From JAAYJM01 sp964498585 (lineage in GTDB: Bacteria > Bacteroidota > Ignavibacteria > Kapaibacteriales > UBA2268): a stretch of 28,454 nucleotides of DNA. The stretch covers positions 1 to 28,454 of the forward strand of contig CAZCHH010000045.1 of assembly GCA_964498585.1 (NCBI GenBank), read 5' to 3'. A model generated the notes under the pieces. It saw only the letters and a list, made by a program, of their open reading frames with translations, made no database searches and was not told where the DNA came from. The position numbers and the translations under genes are program-made. Below are positions 1 to 7,825 of the stretch, one piece after another. Position 1 is the stretch's first letter, and each line of letters opens with the position of its first letter.

Positions 1-91
1 CACCTCCCCTGCCCCTCCTTATTAGGAGGGGAATAAGAACTGTTCTGAGTTTTAGCGTTCCCCTCCTAACAAGGAGGGGAAAGGGGAGGTG
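1..91. repeat. Large imperfect palindrome at window edge
   Basis: The left arm at 1-20 (CACCTCCCCTGCCCCTCCTT) is complementary to the right arm at 71-91 with one or two changes. Each half also contains its own smaller CCTCC/GGAGG hairpin around 11-31 and 60-80. A T-run follows at 92-105, so the element could end transcription running rightward. It is G/C-rich against a very AT-rich background, which fits a dispersed intergenic repeat rather than a gene. It may continue to the left of the window. Confidence 0.75.
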
Positions 92-582
92 TTTTTTTCT
101 TTTTAACGCTTTTCTATATTTTAATTTAATTTTTATTAGACACGCTAAATATAACAATGGAAGTTCAGACAATAATTATAAAATACAGAACAAACCACTA
201 CTTTTCATATTTGGAACGAACATTTTTTTTTAAATAATTCGATTTAAATCACCCCACACTACGGGATAAGCACAGTAAAGGATTATTTTGGTTACAAATA
301 TATAATTCCTACGGAATAAATTTCTAAGACACTAATCCCTTTTTTGCGATAAATAGCGAAATTATTCTTCACGAGGCAAATTTCCTAACTCCTTTATTTT
401 CAATATGAGGTCAATAGTTCTGATTTTAAGCAGCTATACGAAACTAAAAAAAAGAAAAGTAAAAGTCATACTATCAGCTTGCTGCTCGTATGACTGAAGA
501 GAACGTATCAGCCATACCAATAATCCAATAACTTAATAACCATATCAAAGTAAAATATTACTGAGAAAGAATAGGAATATAA
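92..582. other. Intergenic, repeat fragments, no gene seen
   Basis: I see no credible coding region here. It holds a mini-hairpin at 305-317 (ATTCC-TAC-GGAAT), one copy of a dispersed repeat at about 348-424 (related copies at 3811-3860 and 9069-9138), and an inverted repeat GTCATAC/GTATGAC at 465-471 and 488-494. ruvC ends at its right border. Confidence 0.6.
348..424 (+). repeat. Dispersed ~75-nt repeat, copy 1
   Basis: This shares an ordered series of words with 9069-9138: TAGCGA, a TTCTT block, GCAAATTTCCTAACTCCTT, a TTTTC-TATG block and AGTTCTGA at the end. The reverse complement of 3811-3860 carries the same right half. Three copies in two orientations, all outside genes, indicate a small non-coding dispersed repeat. 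Confidence 0.6.
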
Positions 583-1125
583 TCAGCAGTTTACTATCCG
601 GTGCGGATTAATTTTGATGAATTCAGTCCAGGATTGGCTTGAATTTCCTGTTTGCTGATGTCGGTAGCAATAGCATAGAGCCACTGCAAGGGCATCACTA
701 GCATCGAAAAAGCGAGGTTCTTCTTCAATTTTGAGTATGCTTTTAATCATATAGCAAACCTGCTGTTTTGAGGCATTGCCAAGCCCGGTAACAGATTTTT
801 TTACCTCGCGTGGAGTAAATTCGTAAATAGGAAGTTCTTTTTGAAGAGCAGCAAGAACGGCTGCCGTGCGGGCAGCCGTTAATTTGATTAGTGATTGAGC
901 ATTTTTCGCATAAAATACATTTTCAAAGACAGCAACTTCCGGCTTATATTCTGTAATTATTTCGCTAATTTTATTAAAGATTTGATTTAGACGATTATTT
1001 AAATGTTCAGATTTATTTTTGAATTTAATTGCATCGAATTTAACAACTTTAATGTTAGAATTGATTTTATCAACAATACCAAAACCACAAATAATAGAGC
1101 CGGGGTCGATTCCAATAATTCTCAT
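583..1125 (-). CDS. ruvC: Crossover junction endodeoxyribonuclease RuvC
   Basis: RuvC cuts four-way Holliday junctions as a dimer, working with the RuvAB branch-migration motor during recombination repair. The 180-residue length is typical of the family. The RNase H-fold acidic residues are visible: D7 in IGIDPG near the start, E68 in VFENVFY, and D141 and D144 in FFDASDALAVALCY near the end. The start is an ATG whose A is the last base of the yebC stop (TAATG), so translation is probably coupled to yebC. A yebC-ruvC neighbourhood is common in bacteria; ruvA and ruvB are not in this window. Confidence 0.96.
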   Translation of the reverse strand: MRIIGIDPGSIICGFGIVDKINSNIKVVKFDAIKFKNKSEHLNNRLNQIFNKISEIITEYKPEVAVFENVFYAKNAQSLIKLTAARTAAVLAALQKELPIYEFTPREVKKSVTGLGNASKQQVCYMIKSILKIEEEPRFFDASDALAVALCYCYRHQQTGNSSQSWTEFIKINPHRIVNC

Positions 1126-1883
1126 TATCCTTCGTTTTCGAGCTGTTCCATTATCTCGTCTGGAAACTCATTATTAGCATAAATATTTTGCACATCATCA
1201 AGGTCTTCGATTGTATCAATGAATTTCATAACCTTTCGTGCATCATTAATTTTATCAATCATAATAGTATTTTTTGGAATATACTCAAATTTACTTTCTG
1301 CAATTTCCAATTTCTTTTCCTCGCAGAATTTATAAACAGAAGTAAGCGATTCGAAATCAGTAATAATTCTAGAAATATCTTCATCGAATTCAAGGTCTTC
1401 GGCGCCAGATTCTAAAACAATTTCCATTAAATCATCTTCGCTTTTCCCATTAGTTTTGATTTTAATAACGCCTTTCCTGTCGAAGTTCCAAGCGACAGAG
1501 CCGGGCTCTCCAATGCTACCACCGAGTTTTCCGAATTGGGACCGAATCTCGGGGAAAGTTCTGTTGCGGTTGTCAGTAACGGTTTCTAAAATAATAGCAA
1601 CACCAAAAGGAGCATATCCCTCGTAAACAATTTCTTCATACACAGCACCATCAATTTCACCTGTTCCTTTTTGAATTGCTCTTTTAATATTATCTGCCGG
1701 AACGTTCTCAGCTTTAGCATTCAAAACAGCGAGCCGTAAGCGTGGATTAGCATCCACATCGCCGCCACCCTCGCGTGCTGCTATTGTGATTTCCTTTGCT
1801 AAGCGTGTAAATATTTTACCTCTTTTTGCGTCTTTAGCTGCTTTCTTATGCTTGATATTTGCCCATTTACTATGTCCAGACAT
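1125..1883 (-). CDS. yebC: YebC/PmpR family protein
   Basis: The 252-residue protein opens with the family signature MSGHSKWANIKHKKAAKDAK and carries the conserved stretches GKIFTRLAKEI, RAIQKGTG, YEGYAPFG and ETVTDNRNRT. The family was long annotated as a DNA-binding transcriptional regulator. More recent work links it to ribosome function at difficult proline-rich sequences, so the exact role here is open. It overlaps ruvC by one base (TAATG) and lies upstream of it, so the two are probably co-transcribed. The gap upstream (1884-2029) is shared with the divergent lipoprotein gene and should contain both promoters. Confidence 0.95.
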   Translation of the reverse strand: MSGHSKWANIKHKKAAKDAKRGKIFTRLAKEITIAAREGGGDVDANPRLRLAVLNAKAENVPADNIKRAIQKGTGEIDGAVYEEIVYEGYAPFGVAIILETVTDNRNRTFPEIRSQFGKLGGSIGEPGSVAWNFDRKGVIKIKTNGKSEDDLMEIVLESGAEDLEFDEDISRIITDFESLTSVYKFCEEKKLEIAESKFEYIPKNTIMIDKINDARKVMKFIDTIEDLDDVQNIYANNEFPDEIMEQLENEG

Positions 1884-2029
1884 TTTTACCTCTAATTTAT
1901 TAAAATTTTTAAATACAAATTAAAAAAAAAATTGTAATTTTTTTATATTTTAATTTAGTTTTTTCTTTATTTATAAAAAAAAAAGTTGTAAGTTATTAGA
2001 TAATTAAAAAGTATTCTTTTTAAAAATGT

Positions 2030-2704
2030 ATGAAAAAGTATATATTTTTTTTTCTAATTGTTTTGCTAATAACTTCTTGCTCAATTAAAGCACCAGGAGC
2101 TAAACCAGTTCGTTCAGGAAGAGCTATGCCCCGAATTTCCGACAATAGAAGAGCAAGAACTGTTGCCGATACAAAAGAAACTAACAAAGAAGAAAAACAG
2201 GAAACTAAAAAAGAAAATAAAAATGAACCGATAACTTCTAATACAATAGACGATTTTGAAGACGATAATTTAAGATTTTCCGATACTACGATTATTGCTT
2301 CAAATTATGAAACTGCACAAACAAACTTTGATATTGTTATGCACTTAAACAGTGCAATTGAAAAATTTGACAATGAACTTTATTCATTAGCATGCCCTGA
2401 ATTCTCTGCTTTAGCAGGTACGTTTTTTGAAACAGATTCACTTTATTTTGAAGCAAAATTTTATATTTGTGAGTGTATGCTAATAAACGACAAATTAGAT
2501 GAAGCAGAAACTAAACTAATTGAATTAGCTTCCAATGCTGATTGTCCTACTTCTATTATTGAAAAAGTATTATTAAGGATTGGACATATTTATTGCGCTA
2601 AAGGTAATGCTAAACAGGCAAATTATTATTTTGACCAGTTAAAAAGATTAAACAAAAACTCTATTATGATTCCTTATGCAGAATGTGATGGTTCAAATTA
2701 TTGA
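2030..2704 (+). CDS. Lipoprotein with TPR-like C-terminal half
   Basis: The 224-residue protein has a lysine-initiated hydrophobic leader ending in a lipobox (LLITSC), predicting lipidation at C17. A low-complexity, Lys/Glu/Asn-rich linker (about 40-75) follows. The second half (about 105-215) is helical with alternating small and aromatic residues (AKFYICECML, AETKLIEL, RIGHIYCAKGNAKQANYYF), resembling tetratricopeptide repeats. That suggests an envelope scaffold, possibly of the BamD/CpoB kind, but I cannot assign it. Its stop overlaps the start of the permease gene (TGATG), so the two are translationally coupled and may act together in envelope biogenesis. Confidence 0.8.
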   Translation: MKKYIFFFLIVLLITSCSIKAPGAKPVRSGRAMPRISDNRRARTVADTKETNKEEKQETKKENKNEPITSNTIDDFEDDNLRFSDTTIIASNYETAQTNFDIVMHLNSAIEKFDNELYSLACPEFSALAGTFFETDSLYFEAKFYICECMLINDKLDEAETKLIELASNADCPTSIIEKVLLRIGHIYCAKGNAKQANYYFDQLKRLNKNSIMIPYAECDGSNY

Positions 2705-3786
2705 TGATGAAAATTTTAGATTATTACGTTATAAGAAACCTGTTCTTTACTTTAATTTTTAGCATAATTGCTTTATGCTCAATATTCCTTATTGTCAATA
2801 TAATGGAAAATTTAGATAAATTTATTGATTTAAATACTCCATTTGATATTGTTGTTGAATATTACGCTCAAACCCTGCCCGATGTGATTAAGCTTCTAAC
2901 TCCGGTTGCAATGCTTATATCTATGCTTTTCACTATTGGCGGACTTTCGAATAAAAACGAAATTACTGCAATGAAAACCGGAACAATGAGTTTATACCGG
3001 CTAATGTTTCCACTGGTGTTTTTTGGTTTGCTCGTTAGTTTTATTCAACTTTATTTCAATGCTTGGATTGTGCCAAAGTCAAATGAAAGGAAATTTTCTA
3101 TTGAACAAAAATACCTGAATAAAGAAATTGGTGGCAATCTTTTTAATCTCTATTTCAGAGATAATCCGCTAAAAAATATTGTAATGAGGTATTACGACCC
3201 AATCAATAAAACTGGACATTCTATTGCTATTGAAGAATTTTCTTCTGAAAAGCAACCAAGATTAACTTCAAGAATCGATGCTCAAATGATGATTTGGGAT
3301 TCTGCACGAAATAAATGGAAATTAATTGATGCTATATTTAGGAATTATGCTAACAATTCTATTTATCAGACGAGAATGGATTCAAGTTATGTAGAACTTT
3401 TAACTACTCACAACCAAATATCAAAAATAAAAAAAGTTCCAGAAGAAATGACTTTTGAGGAATTTAGAGAATATATTGGACTTATGCAGCGCGGTGGACG
3501 CGATGTCCGAAAACAAATGATTGAGTATTATGCTAATTATGCTTTTCCTTTTGCTAATTTCATTGTTGTTCTGTTTGCAGTTCCTTTTGCTTCTGTCAGG
3601 CGAAGAGGAGGTATCGCAATTCAAATTTCTGCCGCTTTAATCGTTTCCTTCGTTTATCTTGTTTCTACTAAATTTAGTCAGACAATTGGACTTACAACTG
3701 ATATCAATCCAATTATTATCGGCTGGTCTGCTAATATTCTTTTCCTGATAATTGGATTTATAGTTATTTTTAAAACTAAAACGTAA
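2704..3786 (+). CDS. LptF/LptG (YjgP/YjgQ) family permease
   Basis: This membrane protein belongs to the LptF/LptG family, the inner-membrane half of the ABC machine that extracts lipopolysaccharide and passes it to the periplasmic bridge. About 360 residues fits the family. Three hydrophobic segments lie in the N-terminal third (about 12-33, 60-80 and 98-118). A soluble beta-rich periplasmic region follows (about 130-260), then three more segments at the end, including the family-like FANFIVVLFAVPFAS. The ATG at 2704 shares a base with the upstream TGA; a TTG at 2701 is possible but less likely. Whether it is LptF or LptG cannot be told from this copy alone. Confidence 0.88.
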   Translation: MMKILDYYVIRNLFFTLIFSIIALCSIFLIVNIMENLDKFIDLNTPFDIVVEYYAQTLPDVIKLLTPVAMLISMLFTIGGLSNKNEITAMKTGTMSLYRLMFPLVFFGLLVSFIQLYFNAWIVPKSNERKFSIEQKYLNKEIGGNLFNLYFRDNPLKNIVMRYYDPINKTGHSIAIEEFSSEKQPRLTSRIDAQMMIWDSARNKWKLIDAIFRNYANNSIYQTRMDSSYVELLTTHNQISKIKKVPEEMTFEEFREYIGLMQRGGRDVRKQMIEYYANYAFPFANFIVVLFAVPFASVRRRGGIAIQISAALIVSFVYLVSTKFSQTIGLTTDINPIIIGWSANILFLIIGFIVIFKTKT

Positions 3787-3810
3787 ATCAAAGTCAAATA
3801 AAATATATAT

Positions 3811-3860
3811 TCAGAACTCTAACTCCATAACGATAATAAAGGAATTAGCTCCCTGATAAA
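3811..3860 (-). repeat. Dispersed ~75-nt repeat, copy 2 (reverse)
   Basis: Read on the minus strand, this matches the right half of the repeat at 348-424 and 9069-9138: CTAATTCCTT, then TATCGTTATGG, then AGAGTTCTGA. It sits just after the LptF/G stop codon. Confidence 0.55.
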
Positions 3861-4141
3861 TTCGATAGCTTTTCTTTATATTAAGATGACAAAATAATTT
3901 ATTATGATAAATACATTCTCATTTAATTATTGCATTTCTAACTTTCAAATGATATTTATTTTACTTTTGGTTAAAATAAATTATAATTATTATATATATT
4001 ATATTTAATAATTATATATACTTTTAATATTATATATAAATTTATTACATTAAATAAGTAATTATATGATTTATTTAATAATTAATTTTATTAAAAAATA
4101 CATATATTATATTTAATTATATATTTTCTAATAATTAATCA

Positions 4142-4405
4142 TTGTATAAATACATTAAAATATAAAATAAATAAAGATATTTATTGACTAAATACATAAA
4201 ATCATTAAATAAATGTAGAATAATAATGACTAAATACATAAAATCATTAAATAAATGTAGAATAATATTGACTAAACAAATTACTTTATTAATTAAATAA
4301 AGAAAAGTATTGACTAAACAAATCACTTTATTAATTAAATGAAGAAATATATTGTCTAAATAAATTACTTTATTAATTAAATAAAGAAAAGTATTGACTA
4401 AATAC
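4142..4405. repeat. 42-bp tandem repeat, six copies plus a partial
   Basis: A TTG word, mostly TTGACTAAA, recurs with an exact 42-nt period; its G falls at 4144, 4186, 4228, 4270, 4312, 4354 and 4396. Copies 1-3 are one variant (containing ATACATAAAATCATTAAAT) and the first of these is degenerate. Copies 4-6 are another (containing TTACTTTATTAATTAAAT). A partial copy closes the array. Forty-two base pairs is close to four helical turns, so the A/T tracts recur on the same helix face. The period is also a multiple of three, which leaves an apparent 63-codon reading frame on the minus strand (4135-4326) made of a 14-residue repeat; I do not consider it a gene. Confidence 0.9.
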
Positions 4406-4602
4406 TATTAATTATTTATTAAAAATAAGTTAAGAGAAGTCATCAGATGACTCAAATGTTCATTATTTGCATACCCCCCCCTCAACAAAATGAATCTCTT
4501 TATATTAAAATTTTTATTAAATTGTTATTAAAAATTAAAATATTTTTTATTTAAATAAACTTTATAAAATTCAAGAATATTTAACGAAAAGAATAAAAGA
4601 CT

Positions 4603-6393
4603 ATGCCAAACAGCAGTTTACCAATAGAATTAATATACAAACTTGATTTCGAATATCAATGCCCTTATGGCCAAGACGAAGAAGCAGATTATCAGGTTCT
4701 TATAGAGCAATGCAGAAAAACGATTAAAGATTTAGATGAAGCATTAATCAGAAAAGCATATATGTATTCTCTTGAAGCTCACCGCTATACTATGCGTTTA
4801 TCAGGTGATTTGTATTATACTCATCCTTTAAAAGTCGCGCTTTTTCTGATGAAATTAATTTCTTTCGGAGATAATCAATCTGTAGTTGCAGCTTTGCTTC
4901 ATGATATTGTAGAAGATGTGAGTGATATAACACTTCAGGACATAGAAAAGGAGTTTGGAACTGAGGTAGCTCAAATAGTAGACGGACTGACAAAAATTAA
5001 AAGCGAGAAAACTCGTAAGGATGAGAAATATGCAACATATACAAAGCTTTTTACAGCACTTGTAAAGGATATTCGGGTAATATTTATCAAACTTGCAGAC
5101 CGATATGATAATTTGCGTTCACTTTATCATTTTCCGAAAGAAAAGCAGAAAGAAATTGGTGAAGAAACGCTTAATTTTTATGCTCCTTTTGCTCAACGTC
5201 TTGGACTCTCAAACATCAAAAAGCAATTGGAAGACTTTTCTCTTTATTACACAAATAATGAAATGTATAATTCAATCAAAACGGAATTAGTTGCAAAACG
5301 CCGTGAATTTATATTTTTTATTGATTCATTTATAAAACAAATAGATGCAAAATTAAATGAAAAAGAGATACAACATATTACTTTAATAGAACATAAGCAT
5401 GTCTATGAAATCTATCGAATGATAGAGAAAGGTAAGCTTTTATCGGAAATAGATAATTTTTATTCACCTGTTATTGTTCTTGAATCAAATGATTTTGCTG
5501 AATGTTACCGGGCTTATGGAGTTATAGCAAACATATTTGGTCCTGTTAACACTCTTGAAGATTATATTGCTCGACCGAAAATAAATTTGTACCGGGCATT
5601 GCATTCTACTCATATTTCTTCAGAACGTAAATTAGTTGAAATAATAATACGAACTAAAGAAATGGAAAGTATTGCAAATGGTGGTATTGCTGCTGCTTTT
5701 TCATTGGATTACGGGTATAAATCACTTGAGTTTGAAGAAGAAGATTTAGAAGAATGGATTTCTTGGATGAAAGATATTATTGCTGATGGTGAAGAAGAAT
5801 CTATTCAAAAAGTATGGGGGTCTATTAGAAAAAATCTTTATGAGCAGGATATTACAGTGTATTCAAAATGTGGCTCTTCCTATAGATTGCCTACCGGCTC
5901 CTGTCCAATTGATTTAGCTTTTCTAATCTCTGATGAAAAGGCATATCACTGTATTGCTGCTAAAGTTAAAGGTGAAATTAAATCATTGAATTACGAATTA
6001 AAACCTAATGATTATGTTGAATTAATTACTTCGCCTCATAGTATGCCAAGTGAAGAATGGCAAAACTTTGTTGTTAGCCATAAAGCTGTTGTAAAATTAT
6101 ATTATTATTTTAAAAATAAAAGTAATCTTTCCTCAATAAATATTAGCCGGATTTCTCATTCACTTCCTAAATTTAGAGTTGTTGCTGCCGACAGACATAA
6201 CATATTAAATGATATTAAAAACGCTATCGGCACAGAAAATATTTCCAGAATTAGTATTTCTGCTAATAATTCAATTTTCGAAGGAATTTTTACATTAAAC
6301 AACAAAGATAACATTTTTCTAAATCTTTTATTTACTAAATTATTTACTGTTAATGGTATAAAACAGGTAGAAAAGATTGAAGAAAATGAATGA
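4603..6393 (+). CDS. RelA/SpoT homologue, probably a (p)ppGpp hydrolase
   Basis: Rsh enzymes make and degrade the alarmone (p)ppGpp. The 596-residue protein has an HD hydrolase domain (about 45-205) with H74, HDIVED (H100, D101, E104, D105) and KLADRYDN (D166, N170). A synthetase-like domain follows (about 245-365), then TGS (about 415-476) and a C-terminal ACT-like domain (about 523-592). It is shorter than typical bifunctional Rsh (roughly 700-750) because the stretch between TGS and ACT is reduced. The hydrolase residues look intact. In the synthetase domain the family DLxAxR segment reads NFYSPV, so the catalytic Asp is Asn285, while Tyr330 and E346 (VEIIIRT) remain. I infer a hydrolase-dominant enzyme. 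The gene stands alone after a long AT-rich gap. Confidence 0.9.
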   Translation: MPNSSLPIELIYKLDFEYQCPYGQDEEADYQVLIEQCRKTIKDLDEALIRKAYMYSLEAHRYTMRLSGDLYYTHPLKVALFLMKLISFGDNQSVVAALLHDIVEDVSDITLQDIEKEFGTEVAQIVDGLTKIKSEKTRKDEKYATYTKLFTALVKDIRVIFIKLADRYDNLRSLYHFPKEKQKEIGEETLNFYAPFAQRLGLSNIKKQLEDFSLYYTNNEMYNSIKTELVAKRREFIFFIDSFIKQIDAKLNEKEIQHITLIEHKHVYEIYRMIEKGKLLSEIDNFYSPVIVLESNDFAECYRAYGVIANIFGPVNTLEDYIARPKINLYRALHSTHISSERKLVEIIIRTKEMESIANGGIAAAFSLDYGYKSLEFEEEDLEEWISWMKDIIADGEEESIQKVWGSIRKNLYEQDITVYSKCGSSYRLPTGSCPIDLAFLISDEKAYHCIAAKVKGEIKSLNYELKPNDYVELITSPHSMPSEEWQNFVVSHKAVVKLYYYFKNKSNLSSINISRISHSLPKFRVVAADRHNILNDIKNAIGTENISRISISANNSIFEGIFTLNNKDNIFLNLLFTKLFTVNGIKQVEKIEENE

Positions 6394-6469
6394 AAGAACT
6401 GAAATAAATGCATTTTGATGAGTTCTAAAAATTTTACTTTGAAAATCAATATAAAGCAGATGCTAGATT

Positions 6470-6655
6470 CTTCGCTGCACTTACCAATGACATCTTTACT
6501 TTTGTCGGTCATTCTGAGCGGAGCGAAGAATCCAGAGGATAGTGGTTTAAAGAAATTTTTCTGGATTCTTCACTTCGTTCAGAATGACTGTGTAAATTGA
6601 TGTCATTTCTATTTAAATAAAGGGCTTTTTTTATCTGGGGGTTCAGAATGACACA
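6470..6655 (+). repeat. Dispersed palindromic repeat (GTCATTCTGAGCGG family), copy 1
   Basis: The core hairpin has 28-nt arms at 6508-6535 and 6561-6588, starting GTCATTCTGAGCGGAGCGAA. The arms differ at three positions, two of which would be G-U pairs in a plus-strand RNA. The sequence from about 6500 to 6652 is nearly identical to 25384-25542, and 11311-11440 is a diverged third copy. The element lies between the ends of the converging Rsh gene and the 6710 fragment. Confidence 0.9.
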
Positions 6656-6709
6656 AGATAGTAAGTCTTTTAAAGAATTATTAGACTAGTGCTGTAATCC
6701 GATATAAAT

Positions 6710-6904
6710 TTACCTAAATCTTTCAAAATACTCATCAATTTCATCTCGCATTTCTATACCAGCGTTCTCGAAGCAAGCAAGTAGAATATTATAAGTTCCA
6801 TCGCCTGCAAGAAAATCCCAGAACTCTTCGCCGATTAAAACTTCTTTATTTAAATCCAACATTCCTTTCATTCTCAATATTGTAAATTTATAAAACGAAA
6901 ACAT
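6710..6904 (-). pseudogene. Short ORF, possible remnant of a restriction endonuclease
   Basis: This 64-codon frame ends in an acidic, tryptophan-containing segment: GEEFWDFLAGDGTY, then LLACFENAGIEMRDEIDEYFERF. A G-x-x-FW-x-F(L/I)-x-G pattern is what I remember from the C-terminal part of some type II restriction enzymes (TdeIII/PmeII-like). Nothing upstream on this strand continues the protein, and the start could be any of several in-frame ATGs. It neighbours the C-protein gene divergently. I read it as the surviving 3' end of an older restriction gene. A small intact gene of unknown function is the alternative. Confidence 0.35.
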
Positions 6905-6950
6905 TTATATTCTATTATATTTTAAATTTATCAAAATTTGAATAATGCTA

Positions 6951-6976
6951 ATTATAGTATGTAGATTTATAGTATA
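6951..6976 (+). promoter_or_regulatory. Candidate C-protein operator
   Basis: Two TTATAGT words lie at 6952-6958 and 6967-6973, separated by 8 nt (15-nt centre-to-centre). This repeat word and spacing match what I remember of operators bound by restriction-modification C proteins such as C.Esp1396I. The site is just upstream of the predicted C gene, where an autoregulatory operator would sit. The outer GAC/GTC bases of the classic box are not all kept. Confidence 0.5.
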
Positions 6977-6985
6977 TAAATAAGA

Positions 6986-6993
6986 TATATTTG
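6986..6993 (+). promoter_or_regulatory. TAnnTTTG promoter-like box before the C gene
   Basis: TATATTTG fits the Bacteroidota -7 consensus TAnnTTTG and ends only 4 nt before the ATG at 6998. If used, the transcript would be leaderless or nearly so, as described for several C-protein genes. A clear -33 TTTG is absent; the candidate operator occupies that region, which is where an activator would bind. Confidence 0.35.
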
Positions 6994-6997
6994 CAAT

Positions 6998-7225
6998 ATG
7001 GAAAAAGATAAAAAAACAATACTTCTAAAATTTGGACTAAAAGTTCGCGATTTAAGAAAGCAAAAGAATATATCACAAGAGAAATTAGCCGAATTAGCTG
7101 ATTTACATAGAACATATATAGGTATGATTGAAAGAGGAGAGAAAAATATAACACTGCTTAATATTGAAAAACTATCTATTGCTTTAGAAGTACCGATTGA
7201 TAAACTAATGAATATAGATAAATAA
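6998..7225 (+). CDS. XRE-family HTH protein, likely R-M controller (C) protein
   Basis: The small 75-residue all-helical protein is essentially one helix-turn-helix domain: FGLKVRDLRKQKNISQEKLAEL, then the recognition region LHRTYIGMIERGEKNITLLN, then LSIALEVPIDKLM. The RTYIxxIERGxxNxT stretch is typical of C proteins, which bind their own promoter as dimers and time endonuclease expression after methylation. The context supports this: the MunI-like endonuclease starts 3 nt after the stop, so the pair is one transcript, and a TTATAGT direct repeat lies upstream. There is no obvious Shine-Dalgarno, consistent with a leaderless start. Confidence 0.85.
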   Translation: MEKDKKTILLKFGLKVRDLRKQKNISQEKLAELADLHRTYIGMIERGEKNITLLNIEKLSIALEVPIDKLMNIDK

Positions 7226-7228
7226 AAA

Positions 7229-7825
7229 ATGGGAACTAATGAATTAAAAAACAGAGCAATATGGCAAGATAATAGCGGAGAAAAATCTGTAACTGCAGAA
7301 GAAAATTTCTTTGAAATATTAAATGACGAATTCGCTAATACCGACTTTCAAATAAGAGCAAAACCTAAAGAATTTAAAAACGTCTACAATGAAATTAAAC
7401 TCAATAAAGAAATTTTAGAAAAAATATATAACCCAGATGAGACTTGGATGCATGGTTTTGTCCCTGACTTTGCAATAGACAATAAAAAAAATGGAAAAAC
7501 TTTATATGTGGAAGTAAAAAGACAAGATGGATGGATTGAAGGAAAACCTAGAAATGCAGGTAGAGGAAATGCTCACGAAAGATCCTGTAAGTTATTTACA
7601 CCCGGCTTATTAAAGATAATGCGAGAGCAAGGAAAATTAGGTGACAATGTTCTACCTTTTTGGGTAGTTTTTCAGGGAGATATAGCTCGCGATCCAAAGC
7701 GAGTAAGAGAAATTCATTGTTGGTATGCAGAGTATAAAAACCATTTTTTCTTATGGCATAACAATAAAGATAAAAAATCACTAATAAATCATTTTAATAA
7801 TAAATTGAAAAAACTATTGCTTTGA
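7229..7825 (+). CDS. MunI-like type II restriction endonuclease (predicted CAATTG)
   Basis: This 198-residue protein closely resembles R.MunI (about 202 residues), an EcoRI-fold enzyme cutting CAATTG. The active site is a PD-(D/E)XK site: D80 in FVPDFAID, then E95 and K97 in LYVEVKRQDGW. These sit three residues before MunI D83, E98 and K100 as I remember them. The recognition segment GRGNAHERSCKLFTPG (R112, N114, A115, E117, R118) keeps the residues that read the inner AATT in EcoRI and MunI and the MunI arginine for the outer pair. DIxRDPKRVREI is also kept. It forms an operon with the C gene, and its last 12 bases overlap the convergent methyltransferase gene. Confidence 0.92.
   Translation: MGTNELKNRAIWQDNSGEKSVTAEENFFEILNDEFANTDFQIRAKPKEFKNVYNEIKLNKEILEKIYNPDETWMHGFVPDFAIDNKKNGKTLYVEVKRQDGWIEGKPRNAGRGNAHERSCKLFTPGLLKIMREQGKLGDNVLPFWVVFQGDIARDPKRVREIHCWYAEYKNHFFLWHNNKDKKSLINHFNNKLKKLLL

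Larger units (their letters stand above)
3787..4602. other. Very AT-rich intergenic region with repeats
   Basis: This 0.8-kb gap contains no convincing gene. From left to right it holds a reverse-oriented dispersed repeat (3811-3860), about 250 bases of nearly pure A/T (about 3890-4140), a 42-bp tandem array (4142-4405), a short inverted repeat GTCATC/GATGAC at 4439-4451 and an 8-C run at 4474-4481. The Rsh gene starts at its right edge and its promoter must lie in the last part. Confidence 0.7.

Noticed and set aside
1188..1415. Plus-strand frame within yebC
   Set aside because: It lies wholly within the well-supported yebC gene on the other strand and has no family features.
4135..4326. 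63-codon minus-strand frame with a 14-residue protein repeat
   Set aside because: It is a product of the 42-bp tandem array, whose period is a multiple of three. It has no ribosome-binding site and a composition dictated by A/T runs.
4142..4405. CRISPR array
   Set aside because: The units abut with no unique spacers, and no cas genes are near.
4142..4405. Array of promoters, because TTGACT resembles a -35 box
   Set aside because: No matching -10 at a constant distance stands out from the A/T background, and the likely promoter type in this group is different.
6156..6512. Minus-strand 118-codon frame over the end of the Rsh gene
   Set aside because: It overlaps the ACT-like domain coding sequence and runs into the repeat; its composition is that of an antisense shadow.
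6415..6600. Two predicted small proteins (here and at 25293-25484) sharing an identical C-terminal stretch of about 30 residues
   Set aside because: Both frames simply read through copies of the same non-coding palindromic repeat; the identity is at DNA level and extends beyond the frames.
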